Shown in pieces: positions 8,330 to 19,734 of a DNA stretch of 25,000 nucleotides. This DNA comes from Stramonita haemastoma (taxonomy: Eukaryota; Mollusca; Gastropoda; Neogastropoda; Muricidae), in the NCBI GenBank assembly GCA_030674155.1, contig CM060324.1, positions 57,766,610 through 57,791,609 of the forward strand, read 5' to 3'. The notes under the pieces were generated by a model. The model worked only from the letters and a program-made list of their open reading frames with translations, did not search any database and was not told where the DNA came from. Every line of letters starts with the position of its first letter. Within the stretch, counting starts at the first letter, position 1. The position numbers were made by a program, and so were the translations under genes.

Positions 8330-10190
8330 AAATCAAGTGACACAACACGTTAACTCAAATTACTGTTCTTTCTAAGTTATAGGGCAAATATGCCATAGGA
8401 CTAGGAGTTAAGTTAGTGTACTGTATAGCTCGCAAAAAAAAAAATCTTTGAAAAAGAAAAATTGATCATATGAAGAGGAATTAAGTTTAAGGGGAAGATA
8501 GCAGGGCCAGGAGGTGCAATCCCCTGAAGCTGAAGTATTTCAGCTGCATTTTGTAAAGTTTCCAGGACACAAGGAATGGAGCGCTGGAAGCTAAGGCTTA
8601 CAAGAAACACACACACACACATACCAACACTCACAAATGATATACCACAAATCTACATTTATACACCCCAGTTTAAATACTCCACTACCTTAATCATAAA
8701 ATCCACTTATCAATGATAATTATCTCTTAGTATCATCAGTGTAAAATATCATATGAAAATAAAATGGTCAGATTCTGCATACTTTTTTTTTCAGTCACTC
8801 TGCTACTGTGGTTATACTGAAAACATATGTATGCACTGTGATGCTGACACAACTCTAAAATCTGGGCAGCTCAGCTCCAAAACCCTAACTTATTCTGATT
8901 TTATACCGGCTGATTGCTTCCAAGATCCTTATCTGATTTTTTTAATCTCTCATAGTCATACAGATCGATACTTTTTTAAACTGTAGAAATGGAATGTCCA
9001 GACAGATCTAAGTGTCTACACAGTGGATTTTTTTTTTTTTTACAAAATGGGGTTGCGATATAATATTATATAATTATATTACTAATTCCTTTTACTAATA
9101 CTATAATAGAAACAAATTTTAATGCTGAGTCTTTATAAGGGTTATTCTCAGAAACGTGAGGTTTTTGTGACATAGACCTTGAAAAATAAATGTCCATGGA
9201 AGTTTATGCCTTCTTGTCATACATTAAAGTACTCTGTTGCAAAGCGCAGTCTGTTGAAAAAATGATGAATCATTAATTGTTTTTTTTGTAATTGAGGCAT
9301 AAAGATTCTATTTTTAGCTGTTATGCAGTTGTGGCATGGAAACCAAAACGGCAAAAGTAGCATTAAAACATCTTTTTACACAAATATCAAACAAAAAAAA
9401 CACTCACAAATGCTTTTGTTTTTATCTATAAAACAAAACCATCAATTGGAAGTATGACAATCAACGACTAAACATTTTTTTGCTATTTTTTAATGACACT
9501 CTAAGACATTTTGTACACCCAGATTTAAAGTTTGGTTTTTATACAAATGACCACAGCAAGCATCCCCCAGATTAGCCTGAACTTTAACCACAGAATCATA
9601 TCCATTAAACTAAACAGTTTTCTTTACATAAGAATGGAAGCTGTTTAATATTAATGCCTTATAGAATATGTTTCGGTTGTGACATGGAAACCGTTTGGTT
9701 GCGACATGGAAACAACACCATTCAAAAGCACAAATCCTGAGGTCTACCTGCAGCATGATCTTGCTAGGATGGCTTATGATGGCTTACAAGTAGCCTAGGC
9801 CTAGGCTAGTAATAGCCTCTAAAGGCCGATCACGTGGTTGTGTGCTCTGTTAGCCTATGATCATTGATTCAACACACAATTGTTATGCATTGCGGTGGGT
9901 CAAGTATGTAAATGCCGATTCTTGGCATTTACAGTGCGCCGCGATTGAAATGTTTCGTGTGCAGTAACAACAGGGCATAATGAAACTAGTGGAGGCACAC
10001 ACGCACGGCCGAGAGTGACGGGTAGTGGCTGATCACTGCCAATCTGAGCTTGTTTCAATGTTTGCGGCGCGTTTAAATATTAAACAGAGCAAAATCGTAT
10101 ACAATATACACTGATCGCGTCTTACACGCATTCGAGTTAATCTATACATAATAAAATCAAAACACACAACAGTTACTTGCACCTTACCCA
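8330..10190. other. RBM25 intron 1, no further exon found
   Basis: AT-rich unique sequence with a short (CA)n near 8607-8622. A GTTG(T/C)GRCATGGAAAC motif recurs at 9328, 9676 and 9698. From about 9780 the sequence becomes richer in CpG (9880-10130), approaching the promoter. No splice-bounded conserved exon is evident. Confidence 0.5.
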
Positions 10191-10198
10191 TTCCTTAC

Positions 10199-10300
10199 CT
10201 TGAATTTTTTGAAGAATCTAGACGAATTTGTCATACACTACCTTGTCGCGACGTCTCAATATGGCGTACAACAATGACGTCATATCATCTTAGGGGAAAC
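10199..10300 (-). other. RBM25: Probable RBM25 first exon (5'UTR)
   Basis: A strong minus-strand donor TTCAAG|GTAAGG has its last exon base at 10199, in a CpG-bearing segment with promoter motifs just upstream. A weaker donor (ACAAG|GTAGTG) lies 40 bases upstream. The exon holds short ATGs (for example 10234) that do not connect in phase with exon 2, consistent with untranslated sequence, since the conserved start is in exon 2. The right boundary is estimated. Confidence 0.55.
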
Positions 10301-10325
10301 AACTTTCTCTACTAAGACCAATTGT
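10257..10325 (-). promoter_or_regulatory. RBM25 promoter: CRE, CCAAT and YY1 motifs
   Basis: A perfect palindromic CRE TGACGTCA at 10275-10282, a CCAAT box at 10318-10322 (ATTGG in the gene's direction), and AATATGGCG (YY1-like) at 10258-10266. Spacing of about 40 bases between CCAAT and CRE suits a TATA-less housekeeping promoter reading leftwards. Confidence 0.55.
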
Positions 10326-10339
10326 TCCCCTTGTTCATG

Positions 10340-10690
10340 TGCCTCTCGTAGCCAGGAGGTTTTGTTTGTTTTTTGTTTGGTTTGGTTTTTGTTTTGTGCT
10401 ATGTTGTTTTATTTTGTGTTGTGTTGTTTTACTTTGTTTGTTTGTTTTTGTTTCCACCTCCCCATTTCGTTTTATTTTTCATTTAAACTTAAACATACAA
10501 ACAGCATTGCATCTCCCAGAATACAAAGCATGTTTTTTGGTGAAAGACTGGCTACTCGCTCACAACTCATCCCCCTTTTTTTTTTTAATCATATTCTATC
10601 GTTTTTCATTCGGCTTTTTTTTTTTATTGATCTGTATTTTTTTTTTATCTCATTCATTTTTTGGTCACATGTCTTAATGTTGTAAATTAA
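10340..10690. other. T/G-rich low-complexity DNA upstream of RBM25
   Basis: Repeated TTTTGTTTG-type words and long T-runs. Open frames here encode only Phe/Leu/Cys/Val-rich strings and are artefacts of composition. Confidence 0.7.
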
Positions 10691-10709
10691 ATATGCTTTT
10701 GAGTAAAAC

Positions 10710-10710
<1 letters not shown>

Positions 10711-10774
<64 letters not shown>

Positions 10775-10776
10775 TC

Positions 10777-10832
<56 letters not shown>
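10711..10832. repeat. (TC)n microsatellite
   Basis: About 120 bases of TC repeats with a few interruptions. Confidence 0.95.
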
Positions 10833-10834
<2 letters not shown>

Positions 10835-11099
10835 TTTTCTTCATAATATTGTTTCAAAAAAAAGTAAAATGTTTGATATATTTGTATTTCATTTTGGTTG
10901 GGCTACTCTCTTCTCAGCTGTCTTCTCTCAATTGTGATCTATTTGATTCACTTACTACATATACAATGTTCGCCAGTTAGAAATTGTGCGTTTTCTGAAT
11001 AGCTTATACCTGTCTCTTTTGTTTAAATGATTGTCAAAGTATTTAGTGGGGATTATGTTTTTTCAATGTATGTCTGTCCCTTTTTTTAAATCATAGGTC

Positions 11100-11668
<569 letters not shown>

Positions 11669-11697
<29 letters not shown>

Positions 11698-11712
11698 TCT
11701 TCTCTCTCTCTT

Positions 11713-11743
<31 letters not shown>

Positions 11744-11782
11744 TCTGCTTCTCTGCTCTCTTCTCTCTTCTCTCTCTTCGTC
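11669..11782. repeat. Imperfect (TC)n microsatellite
   Basis: TC repeats with TTC and TGC interruptions, directly after the SINE tail. Confidence 0.9.
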
Positions 11783-11825
11783 TGCTTTGGTGCTTGTCTT
11801 TTGGTGTTTTGCTTTTGTCGTTATT

Positions 11826-11847
11826 GGGGGGGGGGGGGGGGGGGGGG
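11826..11847. repeat. Poly-G tract (about 22 G)
   Basis: An unbroken G-run in T/G-rich DNA. It has G-quadruplex potential, and such runs are also prone to length error. Confidence 0.9.
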
Positions 11848-11849
11848 TT

Positions 11850-12320
11850 GTTGTGTTGTGTTGGGTTGGTTGTTTAGTGTTTGTTTGTTGTTGGGTTTTT
11901 TTTGGTTTGTTTTTGTTTTTTTTTTGGGGGGGGCTGCTAAAAAGTAGTGAATGCTTATCTGTTACTTGGAAAAAAAGATTTTATTTTTTTTTTTCTTTCT
12001 TTTTGGGGGGTCTTTGTTTCTTGTCTGTGTCTATTGTTATAATTTATTATGTGTTGTTCTTAGTTGTCTTTTTACTAGTGTTATCCCTTGGTAAAATTGA
12101 AAGATTGATTCATTCTTTCTGTTTTTTTTCTTATCTCTTGTGTTATTCTCTGCTGAAAAAATTTTTATCAGTGCTCGTGTGTCTTTGTTTCTTCTTCTTT
12201 CTGTATATTGTTTATCTCTGTTTTGTTCATTTGATTCTTTTCTTTTGTTTCTTCTTCTTCTGTTCTCTTCACTCTTTACTCTTCTCTCTGACTGGGCGGT
12301 GACCTGAGGTACTCTAACAT
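11850..12320. other. T-rich low-complexity DNA, no gene
   Basis: Long T and TTC/TTG words. The long open frame here translates to Phe/Leu/Val/Cys-rich sequence with no family signature, so I treat it as compositional. Confidence 0.65.
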
Positions 12321-12381
12321 CTATCTAAACTCATCTTTCTTCTTGCCTCGTAGTTCTTCTGTTCTGATTGTCTGATCTTCT

Positions 12382-12492
<111 letters not shown>

Positions 12493-12544
12493 CATTACTT
12501 TCCTTCTTTTGTGTCCTTTCATCTTCTCCACCTTCACCTTCACC

Positions 12545-12790
12545 TAACCCGTAGTCTTTTAGACCGTAGGGGTACTCAATGAAGATTTTGCAACCAGCTT
12601 CCTCCACTCCCTCTGGTCCTCTGCTTTCTGCAGCAAATCGTTCCACCCAAAGCCAGTCCATTCTCTGATGTTGCGTCCATCTTTTCTCTGTCTTGTTTTT
12701 TTCGTCTCCCTGCTTGTACTGTTCATTGAAGGACAGTCTTGACAAGTCGAGATGTTTGTGTGACATGCGTGTACCACACACTAGTCTTTT
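12545..12790 (-). mobile_element. RTE retrotransposon 3'-end fragment (second copy)
   Basis: A minus frame reads GRNIREWTGFGW...LLQKAEDQREWRKLVAKSS. It is homologous to the C-terminus of the larger element at 12958-16100 (NISEWTGLE..., REEWKELVIKSS there). Only the last ~80 codons remain, frameshifted near the start. It has the same orientation as the larger copy and lies just behind that copy's (GATA)n tail. Confidence 0.8.
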
Positions 12791-12820
12791 TTTTTCTGTT
12801 TTTTTTTCACTTCTCAGATG

Positions 12821-12958
<138 letters not shown>

Positions 12959-13085
12959 CCTTAGTCTGGCGACCGTGGGTGCACGTCTGAAGACTTGATA
13001 ACCAGTTCCTTCCATTCCTCTCTCTGTTCTGCCTTTCTCAAAATTTTGTTGAGTTCTAGGCCTGTCCATTCGGCTGATGTTGTCC

Positions 13086-13406
13086 TCCCATCTCTTCCTT
13101 GGTCTGCCTCTTTTTCTTCCTCCTTGGACAGTGCCTTGCAGTATTGTTTTTGCAAGTCCTTTTGATCCTGTGATATGCCTGTACCATACTTTAAGTTTAC
13201 GCTTCTTTATGATTGATAGAAGATTTTCGTAGAGACCGGTGGTATGCTGGATTCTGTTCTGCACTCTTCGTTGCTTAGGTGGTCTCTGTAAGAGATGTCA
13301 AGGAGTCTCCGGAAACATCTCATCTCTACTACTGCCTGTGCTCTTCTCTCCAAATCAGCAGTCAGCGTCCAAGCATACAGGAATGTGGATATGACAAGGG
13401 AGCGCA
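13086..13406 (-). pseudogene. RTE C-terminal region
   Basis: Two frames carry the post-RT segment: IRLI/MRSLVISTFLYAWTLTADLERR, EMRCFRRLLDISYRDH, then KRKLKVWYRHITGSKGLAKT and ILQGTVQGGRKRGRPRKRWEDN. The Cys-Glu-Ser usually found between FLYA and WTLTA in this group appears to be missing. Frame changes near 13220 and 13085. The WYGHV-type motif is WYRHI here. Confidence 0.85.
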
Positions 13407-14190
13407 ATTAGTCTGATCTTGGAGTTGCGTGAAATATTTTTCTTTCCAGATGGTGTTCAGTTTTGACAGTGCTGTTATTGTCTGTGCAATCCTGCATACT
13501 ACCTCTGGCTTGGACCCCTTGTCTGATACAACGGCTTCCAAGTACTTGAAGCTTTGAACGGTTTCCAGCTTCTGGTCATTGACCCTGATAGTGCTGATGC
13601 CCTTGGCATTATTGGTCATCAGTTTGGTCTTCTCTGCACTGATTTCCATGCCGAATGTTTTAGAGGCCATGTTCAGGTGTTCTGTTAGGCTGGTAAGCTC
13701 TTGTTCTGATCCTGCTAGTCCGTCAATGTCATCTGCGAAGCAGAGGTTTGTGATCGTTCTGTCATCAATGCTGACTGATCCTTTATGGTGTTCCAGTGCA
13801 TCAGCCATGATTCTCTCTAGGAAGATGTAGAAAAGAGTGGGTGAGAGTAGACAGCCCTGCCTCACTCCAACTGTTGTTCGAAACCACTCTCCAATGTTGC
13901 TGTTGTAGTACACTGCACTGGTGGCCTTGTTGTACAGCTCTTTGATGACTCTGGTCAGGTTTGCATTGATTCTGTACAAATTCATGGATGCCCACAAAGC
14001 TGCATGCCACACCCTGTCGAATGCCTTCTTAAAATCAATAAATACATGAAAGAGGTCTTGTTAGTGTTGAAGGTAGCGCTCACAGAGTATTCTGAGGTTG
14101 AATATCTGTTCAGTTGTGCTACGCCCTGCTCTGAAACCTGCTTGCTCTTCAGCAATGATGGTCTCTGCTTGTGGCTTCAGTCTGTTCAAT
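13407..14190 (-). pseudogene. RTE reverse transcriptase, palm and thumb
   Basis: Contains FHVFIDFKKAFDRVWHAALW (catalytic Asp block), VGVRQGCLLSPTLFYIF, and the active-site FADDIDGLA with its two Asp at about 13733-13728. These are followed by GMEISAEKTKLMT and SFKYLEAVVSDKGSK. KYLE replaces the usual KYLG of block E. A TAA at 14061-14063 replaces a Gln codon upstream of the first Asp block. Confidence 0.9.
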
Positions 14191-14690
14191 AATTATAATC
14201 TTCAACAGGACCTTGCTTGGGTGGCATATGAGGCTGATTGTACGGTAATTCTGGCACTGCTGGAGATTTCCTTTCTTGGGGAGGGTGATGATGAGTGTCT
14301 GTGTCCATGGTGTTGGCCATTTTCCTGTCTGCCAGATCTTGTTGCAGATTTTTAGTAGAGCGTCGATCATGGCTTTCCCTCCAGCTTGAACTAACTTAGC
14401 TGAGATGTTGTCAGCCCCTGCTGACTTCCCATTTTTCAGTGATCTGACTGCTGTTTCCACTTCATCTCGGATAGGGTGACTGTCTGTATCTGTGCTTGTG
14501 GGGACATTGAGGACCTCTGGATCTCCTGTGGTTCTGTAGTTGTACAGGTCAGAGCAGTATTCTGTCCATCTGTTCAGAACATCCTGGTCATCAGTGAGGC
14601 ACTTCCCATTTTTGTCTTCGATTGTTGAGCTTCTTCCCTGTTTTGTACCAGTCACCAGTTGATATGCTTTCTTGCTGTTGTTTTTTCTTA
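14191..14690 (-). pseudogene. RTE reverse transcriptase, N-terminal blocks
   Basis: Reads KNNSKKAYQLV, LTDDQDVLNRWTEYCSDLYN, EVETAVRSLKNGKSAGADNI, QTLIITLPKKGNL, NYRTISLI.HPSKVLLKII: RT blocks 0-2a. The frame is shifted from the endonuclease frame by one extra A in an A-run (T-run 14681-14686 on the plus strand), and shifts again near 14190. Confidence 0.9.
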
Positions 14691-16093
14691 ATGTTTTCTT
14701 CAATGTCCTGGCACTGTTCACCAATCCATTTCTCCTTCGTTTCTGTCATAACCTTCCTGATTCTTTTGTTGAGTGCCCTATATTGCTCTGCTCTTTCTTC
14801 TGTTTCATTTTTCTTTTTCTTCAGCTCTCTACGTTTGTCACAAAGTTGTAGGATGTTAGGTGTGACCCAAGGTTTTTTTTTGACTGGTCGATGTTTGCCA
14901 AGAAGTTTGCTTGCAGTTTCAGTCACTGCTGTGTTGAAACCATCCATCAAGGTATCTATATCTGTATAATCTGAGTCTATCAGAGTGAGTGCTGCAAACT
15001 TTCCACCTATCCTTGCCTGAAAAATGTCTGCTACCTCTGGATCCTTCAGCTTCTCAAAGTCATACTTGATCCTGATGTTCTGCTTGTGAATTCTTTTGAG
15101 ACGGAGTCGGAATGTCATCATTACAAGATCATGGTCACTCCCTATGTCTGCTCCTGGAAAGTTTCATGTCTATGCAGTGTTTACACTAGACCTAAATCTT
15201 CTCTTCACCATGATGTAATCTATTTGGTTGTGGTGTTCACTATTTGGGCTATGCCATGTCCATCTACTTGATGTTTGATGTGGGCCAAGTGTGTTTACTA
15301 CCTGGAGATTGTTGTTACTGGCAAACTCCAGGAGTCTCACGCCTCTTTCAATTGTTTCTTTGTTGCATCGTGGTCCACAAATGCCCTCCCAGTCTTTGTG
15401 GGCATCTACTCCTATCTTGGCATTCCAGTCACCTTGTACAACAAGGATGTCTTTCTCGGGAATTTGATTTAGAACCCCTGGTTGTTGGTTGTAGACTTCT
15501 TCTATTTCTTCATCCGTGCTGTCTGATGTAGGGGCGTATGCCTGTACCACTGTGATGTTGAAGGAGGGTGCTCTCAAGCGGACGGTAATAAGTCTGCTGG
15601 ACATTGGCTGACAGCTTATGACGGTGCTCACGATGTCTTTGTGAATGAGGAACCCCACGCCCTGTTCATGCTTATCCTGTTTTCCACTGAAGTATATTTT
15701 GTGGTCTTCCTGGGTCGTTGTTTCTCTCATGTTTTTCCACATTACTTCACAGAGCCCAAGGATGTGCCATTGGTATCTGGCCATCTCATGTGTTAGTTCT
15801 TCCACTTTGCCTGTAGCTCTTAGTGTTCGTACATTTCAAGTGCCAATGGTGATGTAGTTTGTGGCACGGATTTTGGTGCGTTGTACACCAGTAGCATACT
15901 TTCTACCTCTGTCCTGATGTGCAACAGAAGGCACGGTCCTTGGTAACCCGGGCGACGACTGATCCGGTATGGAGATTCTGATAGCTGTCTTCATGAGTGT
16001 ATCTTGGGCAAATCGAACCTGGCGGAGTCCATCCCTCTCGAAGTTGGAATTTGGGGTTGGGTTTACTCCCCACATGTGGCAGGTATAGACCAT
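14691..16093 (-). pseudogene. RTE endonuclease and linker
   Basis: One frame apart from stops. It reads NYITIGT-stop-NVRTL (TGA at 15836-15838 where the family has Trp), LGLCEVMWKN (catalytic Glu), VVQGDWNAKIG (Asp, Asn), NQIDYIMVKRRFRSS, two stops (15170-15172 and 15164-15166), then GADIGSDHDLV (the Ser-Asp-His catalytic block) and a linker. All endonuclease active-site residues are still present. The ~85 codons before NYITIGT, starting at 16093, belong to the same ORF. Confidence 0.9.
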
Positions 16094-16111
16094 GATCTAG
16101 GAAAGGGAAAC

Positions 16112-16290
16112 CTCCCCCCCCTGGGGGGGATTTTTCACTTTGTTTTTCTGAAAGCTTATGATGTTGGTAGAAACATTTGACATGTTACCCTCTGGGATAC
16201 AGGTTATTTCAGGAGTGAGAGGTGTATCAACAGTGTATTTTCCCCTCTTTGCGCCCTATATTTAGGTTTTTGGGGTAGGGATGTTCACGC
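16112..16290 (+). repeat. Dispersed repeat D, copy 1, with C8TG7 palindrome
   Basis: Begins with a C-run, T, G-run palindrome (about 16113-16130). It then has GTTTTTCTGAAA, ATGTTACCCTC, CAGGTTATTTCAGGA and ATATTTAGG...GGGGTAGG. The same blocks occur in the same order on the minus strand at 19735-19955. I do not recognise the family. Confidence 0.65.
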
Positions 16291-16299
16291 TGCGATTAT

Positions 16300-16807
16300 T
16301 GCACAAAATCTGGCTTAACTTCTCATAATTTTATTGTGAATAGCATCTAGTATAATTTTCCCAATTATATAGGCACAGTTTTTTGCTGACCTATTTAAAA
16401 CAAAACTACAGTGATGACTTTAATGCGCGGCCGTCCGAACCGCGCGCAGCTGAAATCTGTCTTACCACTCAACCACAGCCGAGCACTGTTCCGTTCTCTC
16501 ACCATCAGTTGAGCGGCACTTTCTCATCTCACGCCTTGTGTGTCCGGTGCCAGAAATGTATCCAACTATCAGTATGTTCCACAAAGTATGCACAAATAAG
16601 TCTAGATCAAGATGTTATTATTGATCAGAGAATGTCTGTAACACACAGTAAGTACTGCAACAGCCATAAGTATCATTAAATTAACGAAGAGGATGTGTTA
16701 ACCACAGCCCTTTGAGTCTATGATTTTTTTTAGTTTCTTTTTTTTTTCCTCAAGAAATTACACATAATAGACGTCTATGCAGATCAGTCGCGCGCGTGCA
16801 CACGCGT

Positions 16808-16873
<66 letters not shown>

Positions 16874-17035
16874 ACAGCACATTCAAGTGACACACGATAG
16901 CATACATCTAAAAATAGAACAAGGCGTGGTCATAATTCGCTGTTCTTTTCAGTTCCGCGTCCTCCACCACAAACGTTGGGGATAAGGCAAACTGTTGAGT
17001 AGTACTTTTAGTATCCATTTTAATCATCATGTTTC
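16300..17035. other. No gene; contains a degraded tRNA-like head and CpG-rich spots
   Basis: At 16425-16490 the minus strand reads CTCGGCTGTGGTTGAGTGG then GTAAGACAG...GCGGTTCGGAC. This resembles RNA polymerase III A and B boxes of a tRNA-derived SINE, with mismatches in the B box. The rest is unique sequence without a conserved frame. Confidence 0.35.
16790..16873. repeat. (CG)/(CA)n microsatellite
   Basis: A CGCGCGCGTGCACACGCGTG stretch is followed by about 64 bases of CA. Confidence 0.95.
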
Positions 17036-17037
17036 AG

Positions 17038-17310
17038 GTCATTTTATTTTATTTATTTTTATTTTTATTTTATTCTTTTATATCGAGGATAATGGAATAA
17101 GCACTCATGTGCTTTTTTCATCCAGTCCCCGTGTGTATGCAGTTGTGTAAATATTTTCATCTGTTCCCACCCGCACACAATGGCCTACTCTTACGAAAAG
17201 CGGAACATGATTTAACGTGTGCGTAAGACGTTCTGGGTACGTTCGCACACGGGGCCTCGGTTTACAGTCTTATCCGAAAGACTTTTGAGGAGAGTGGAGT
17301 CATTGGCAAG
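17038..17310 (-). mobile_element. SINE family A, copy 4
   Basis: Minus orientation: T-rich tail 17038-17080, then ATATCGAGGATAATGGAATA, CCCCGTGTGTATGCAG, ATGGCCTACTCTTACG, GCACACGGGGCCTCGG, and CGAAAGACTTTTGAGGAGAG. This copy keeps part of the region between the tRNA head and the core (GTGGAGTC at about 17295-17302) but not the head itself. Confidence 0.92.
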
Positions 17311-17383
17311 TGTGCAGTCTCTCACTGAAAGTGTATTTCATCTTCCCCATGTGACGTTTCCTGTATAAAATGAACATTTCAAC

Positions 17384-19228
17384 ATGGCAGATGAACATCC
17401 AGTGACCTTCAAAAGTACATTTAAGTGCAAAAGAAAAACTTCCAGGGGTGTAACTCATTTCCAAAATAACAGAAAAGACTGTAACTCCACTAACTGAAGA
17501 AAGCACAAAAAAACTATTTGAAAGTCTCTTCACTTGAGACGTTCTTCAGATGTGGCATGTCATAGACTAGATGAGATTTGTAATTGTATTCCAGGAGACC
17601 TTGACTTTACACGCTATGGTTATCACAGAAGCTGCTATGCACAGTTTACAAGTGTGAAATTTGCCAGGAAAAGAAAGCGTGAGACAGGTAGTGAAGAGGT
17701 TGCAGGACCATCAAAACCTAAAGGACTGTTGCTACTTCAGGCCCATTGCTTCCAAAGGACAGTTGCATTTTTTACAAGAAGAAATTCAAAAAGAAAGTTT
17801 CAAAAGGGGTTCCATGTTTTGGAAACCTTGTAAAATGTATCACCAAGACAGCAGAACAGTCTATACAGGATGCAGCTAAAACTAAACAAGATGACATTTT
17901 CACTCATTATCGAGATACAGATCTTGTAGTACGTGAAGCTCACTATCACGAAGGTTGTAGAAAAGACTATCTGAGATGTGAAGACAGGCATGCTGAAACA
18001 TCAACAGACCAGAAAAACTACTGAGCGGCTACAGGCACACGAGAGGGCATTTGAGTACATATGCGAGTATGAAGAAAATGCAATAATCAGAGGTTCACAG
18101 GTGGAGAGAATGACCATGCTAGGTGAGAAGTACTGTGAATACATGCAACAACATTCTCCTGACTTCTACAACCCAGGATACGAGACTTACAAACTGAAAG
18201 AAAAAAGAAACATTTTGGCTTCAGAATTCAATTCTGGGCTCCGAACCACCGCAGTGATCTTGTTTATTGTGATGAACTTGCCCAGGGTCAGGCAGTTGAG
18301 ACAGCATTTGTGTCAGCAGCTTCAGAAGAAAGACGTCTTGAGGAATCTGCATATGTTCTTCGCCGATACATTATGGATGCTTTCAGGGCAACACCTGATA
18401 TGCCATGGCCTCCTTTTGCAGAATTTCTTCAGTCTGATGCTGTTAAACCTCCAGATATTTTCACAGACTTTCTAAAAACACTGCTATCTGGAAAGAGTAG
18501 TTCTATGGAGCAACCCAAAACCACCAGATTGGCATCCTTAATTGTCCAGGACATATGCTAATCTGTGACAGGAGGGAAGTGGAAAATGCCTAAACATGTT
18601 TTGCTTGGAATGTCTGTCAGACATGTAACTGGCAGCTCTGAAATCATAAGTCTGTTGAATAGGTTTGGTCATGTTGCTGGATACAAAACCATTGTGCGAT
18701 TTGAGACTGCTATGGCCAATTCTGTACTTCAGTGCGCAAGTCTTCCTTCAACAGTGAGTTCGACAGAGAACAAGGTTATCCATTTTTGCTGGGAAAACTT
18801 TGACCTGAACGAAGAAACTCCATCAGGAGCCAACACTACCCACTCCACTCATGGCATTGTCATTCAAGAGGTTACTGGGGACACAATGCCTGACACTTTT
18901 CTGTCTCAGACAGAACCTCCTCCTCATTATCAGGACCGCCAATGCTCAGTGCAGTATGAGCCACATGATGTTCCTCCATGCTTTGCAAAAGTAAAGGCAG
19001 AACCTAAGTTGCATGTTGTGGGAACTCATTTCTCAAACACAGAGGCAGTCTACAAAGCTCAACTTGCTGATTTTTTGGTGTTTTTTTTCTTCTCCAGATT
19101 CCAGGCCACAAATGGAAGTCAACTTGTCCCGGGATGGGGAGGGTGGGTATCACTCACAGGAGAAGGGACAGAAAAGAAGCAGTCTACTGTGGACTATATG
19201 GCACCCATCCACCACCCTGTCACTGAAC
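17384..19228 (+). pseudogene. Frameshifted remnant of an uncharacterised, multicopy invertebrate protein
   Basis: Successive frames give one continuous protein. A tentative start at 17384 (MADEHPVTFK) is followed by VTPLTEESTKKLFESL, GYHRSCYAQFTSVKFARKRK and PKDSCIFYKKKFKKKVSKG. Then come AHYHEGCRKDYLR, ERLQAHERAFEYICEY, RIQFWAPNHRSDLVYCDELA, RYIMDAFRATPDMPWPPFAE, GGKWKMPKHVLLGMSVRHVT, FCWENFDLNEETPSGANTTH and VPGWGGWVSLTGEG. Frame changes fall near 17480, 17525, 17730, 18010 and 18205, and TAA at 18559-18561 interrupts DIC-SVTGGKW. The N-terminal part has paired Cys/His (YHRSCY, CIF, YHEGCRKDY) suggesting a zinc-binding domain. From memory it resembles large uncharacterised proteins repeated in cnidarian and mollusc genomes, perhaps transposon-derived. 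No function is assigned. It is cut at 19229 by an (AAT)n repeat. Confidence 0.7.

Positions 19229-19297
<69 letters not shown>
19229..19297. repeat. (AAT)n microsatellite
   Basis: About 22 AAT units, at the point where the coding remnant ends. Confidence 0.96.
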
Positions 19298-19298
<1 letters not shown>

Positions 19299-19425
19299 AT
19301 GGAACTTGTATAGCGCTATATCTTGTAAAAACAAATCAAAGCGCTTGCATTCGACCTACACAACACACAAGCAATCAACAGCAATTTACAGTTTTAACAA
19401 ATTCGAATGTACACTCACTCACTCG
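19298..19425. repeat. Dispersed repeat piece with TATAGCGC/CAAAGCGCTT
   Basis: Directly after (AAT)n: GGAACTTGTATAGCGCTAT, then CAAAGCGCTTGCATTCG. The (AAT)n plus TATAGCGC plus AAAGCGCTT layout is one I associate with a widespread marine-invertebrate repeat. The family name is unknown to me. Confidence 0.45.
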
Positions 19426-19428
19426 CAT

Positions 19429-19499
<71 letters not shown>

Positions 19500-19572
19500 C
19501 ACACACACACCACACACACACACACACGCACGCACGCACGCACGCACGCAGCATGTGCGCGCACACACACAC
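19426..19572. repeat. (CA)n/(CGCA)n microsatellite
   Basis: A long CA tract followed by CGCA units and a further short CA run. Confidence 0.95.
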
Positions 19573-19734
19573 CTATAAACGTTATACGCTTTGGCACGTA
19601 GATGTTGAAGGCAGGACAGGATTGTACGGCGTTTTCATTTCAATTTTCTGTTTTGTTTTTAAAATATGGGACAGGCGTTCCTTGTGCAGTGGTGACATTA
19701 ACATATGTTGATAGCCTGTTTAATACCCTTTATT
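19573..19734. other. No gene recognised
   Basis: Unique AT-rich sequence between the CA array and repeat D copy 2. No conserved frame. Confidence 0.5.

Larger units (their letters stand above)
12958..16100 (-). mobile_element. Near full-length RTE-type non-LTR retrotransposon, inactive
   Basis: About 3.1 kb, close to the usual 3.2-3.4 kb of RTE elements. One ORF reads right to left: an N-terminal extension, an apurinic-type endonuclease, a reverse transcriptase, and a C-terminal region (RGRPRKRWEDNI...EWTGLE) that ends in a (GATA)n tail. It would copy itself by target-primed reverse transcription. In-frame stops lie at 15836-15838, 15170-15172, 15164-15166 and 14061-14063. Frameshifts occur at 14681-14686, about 14190, about 13400-13440, about 13220 and about 13085, so it cannot make a working protein. 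The endonuclease resembles proteins labelled 'craniofacial development protein 2-like' in databases, which are RTE-derived. Confidence 0.93.

Noticed and set aside
13579..15531. Plus-strand frames across the RTE region
   Set aside because: They are antisense shadows of the endonuclease and reverse transcriptase reading frames.
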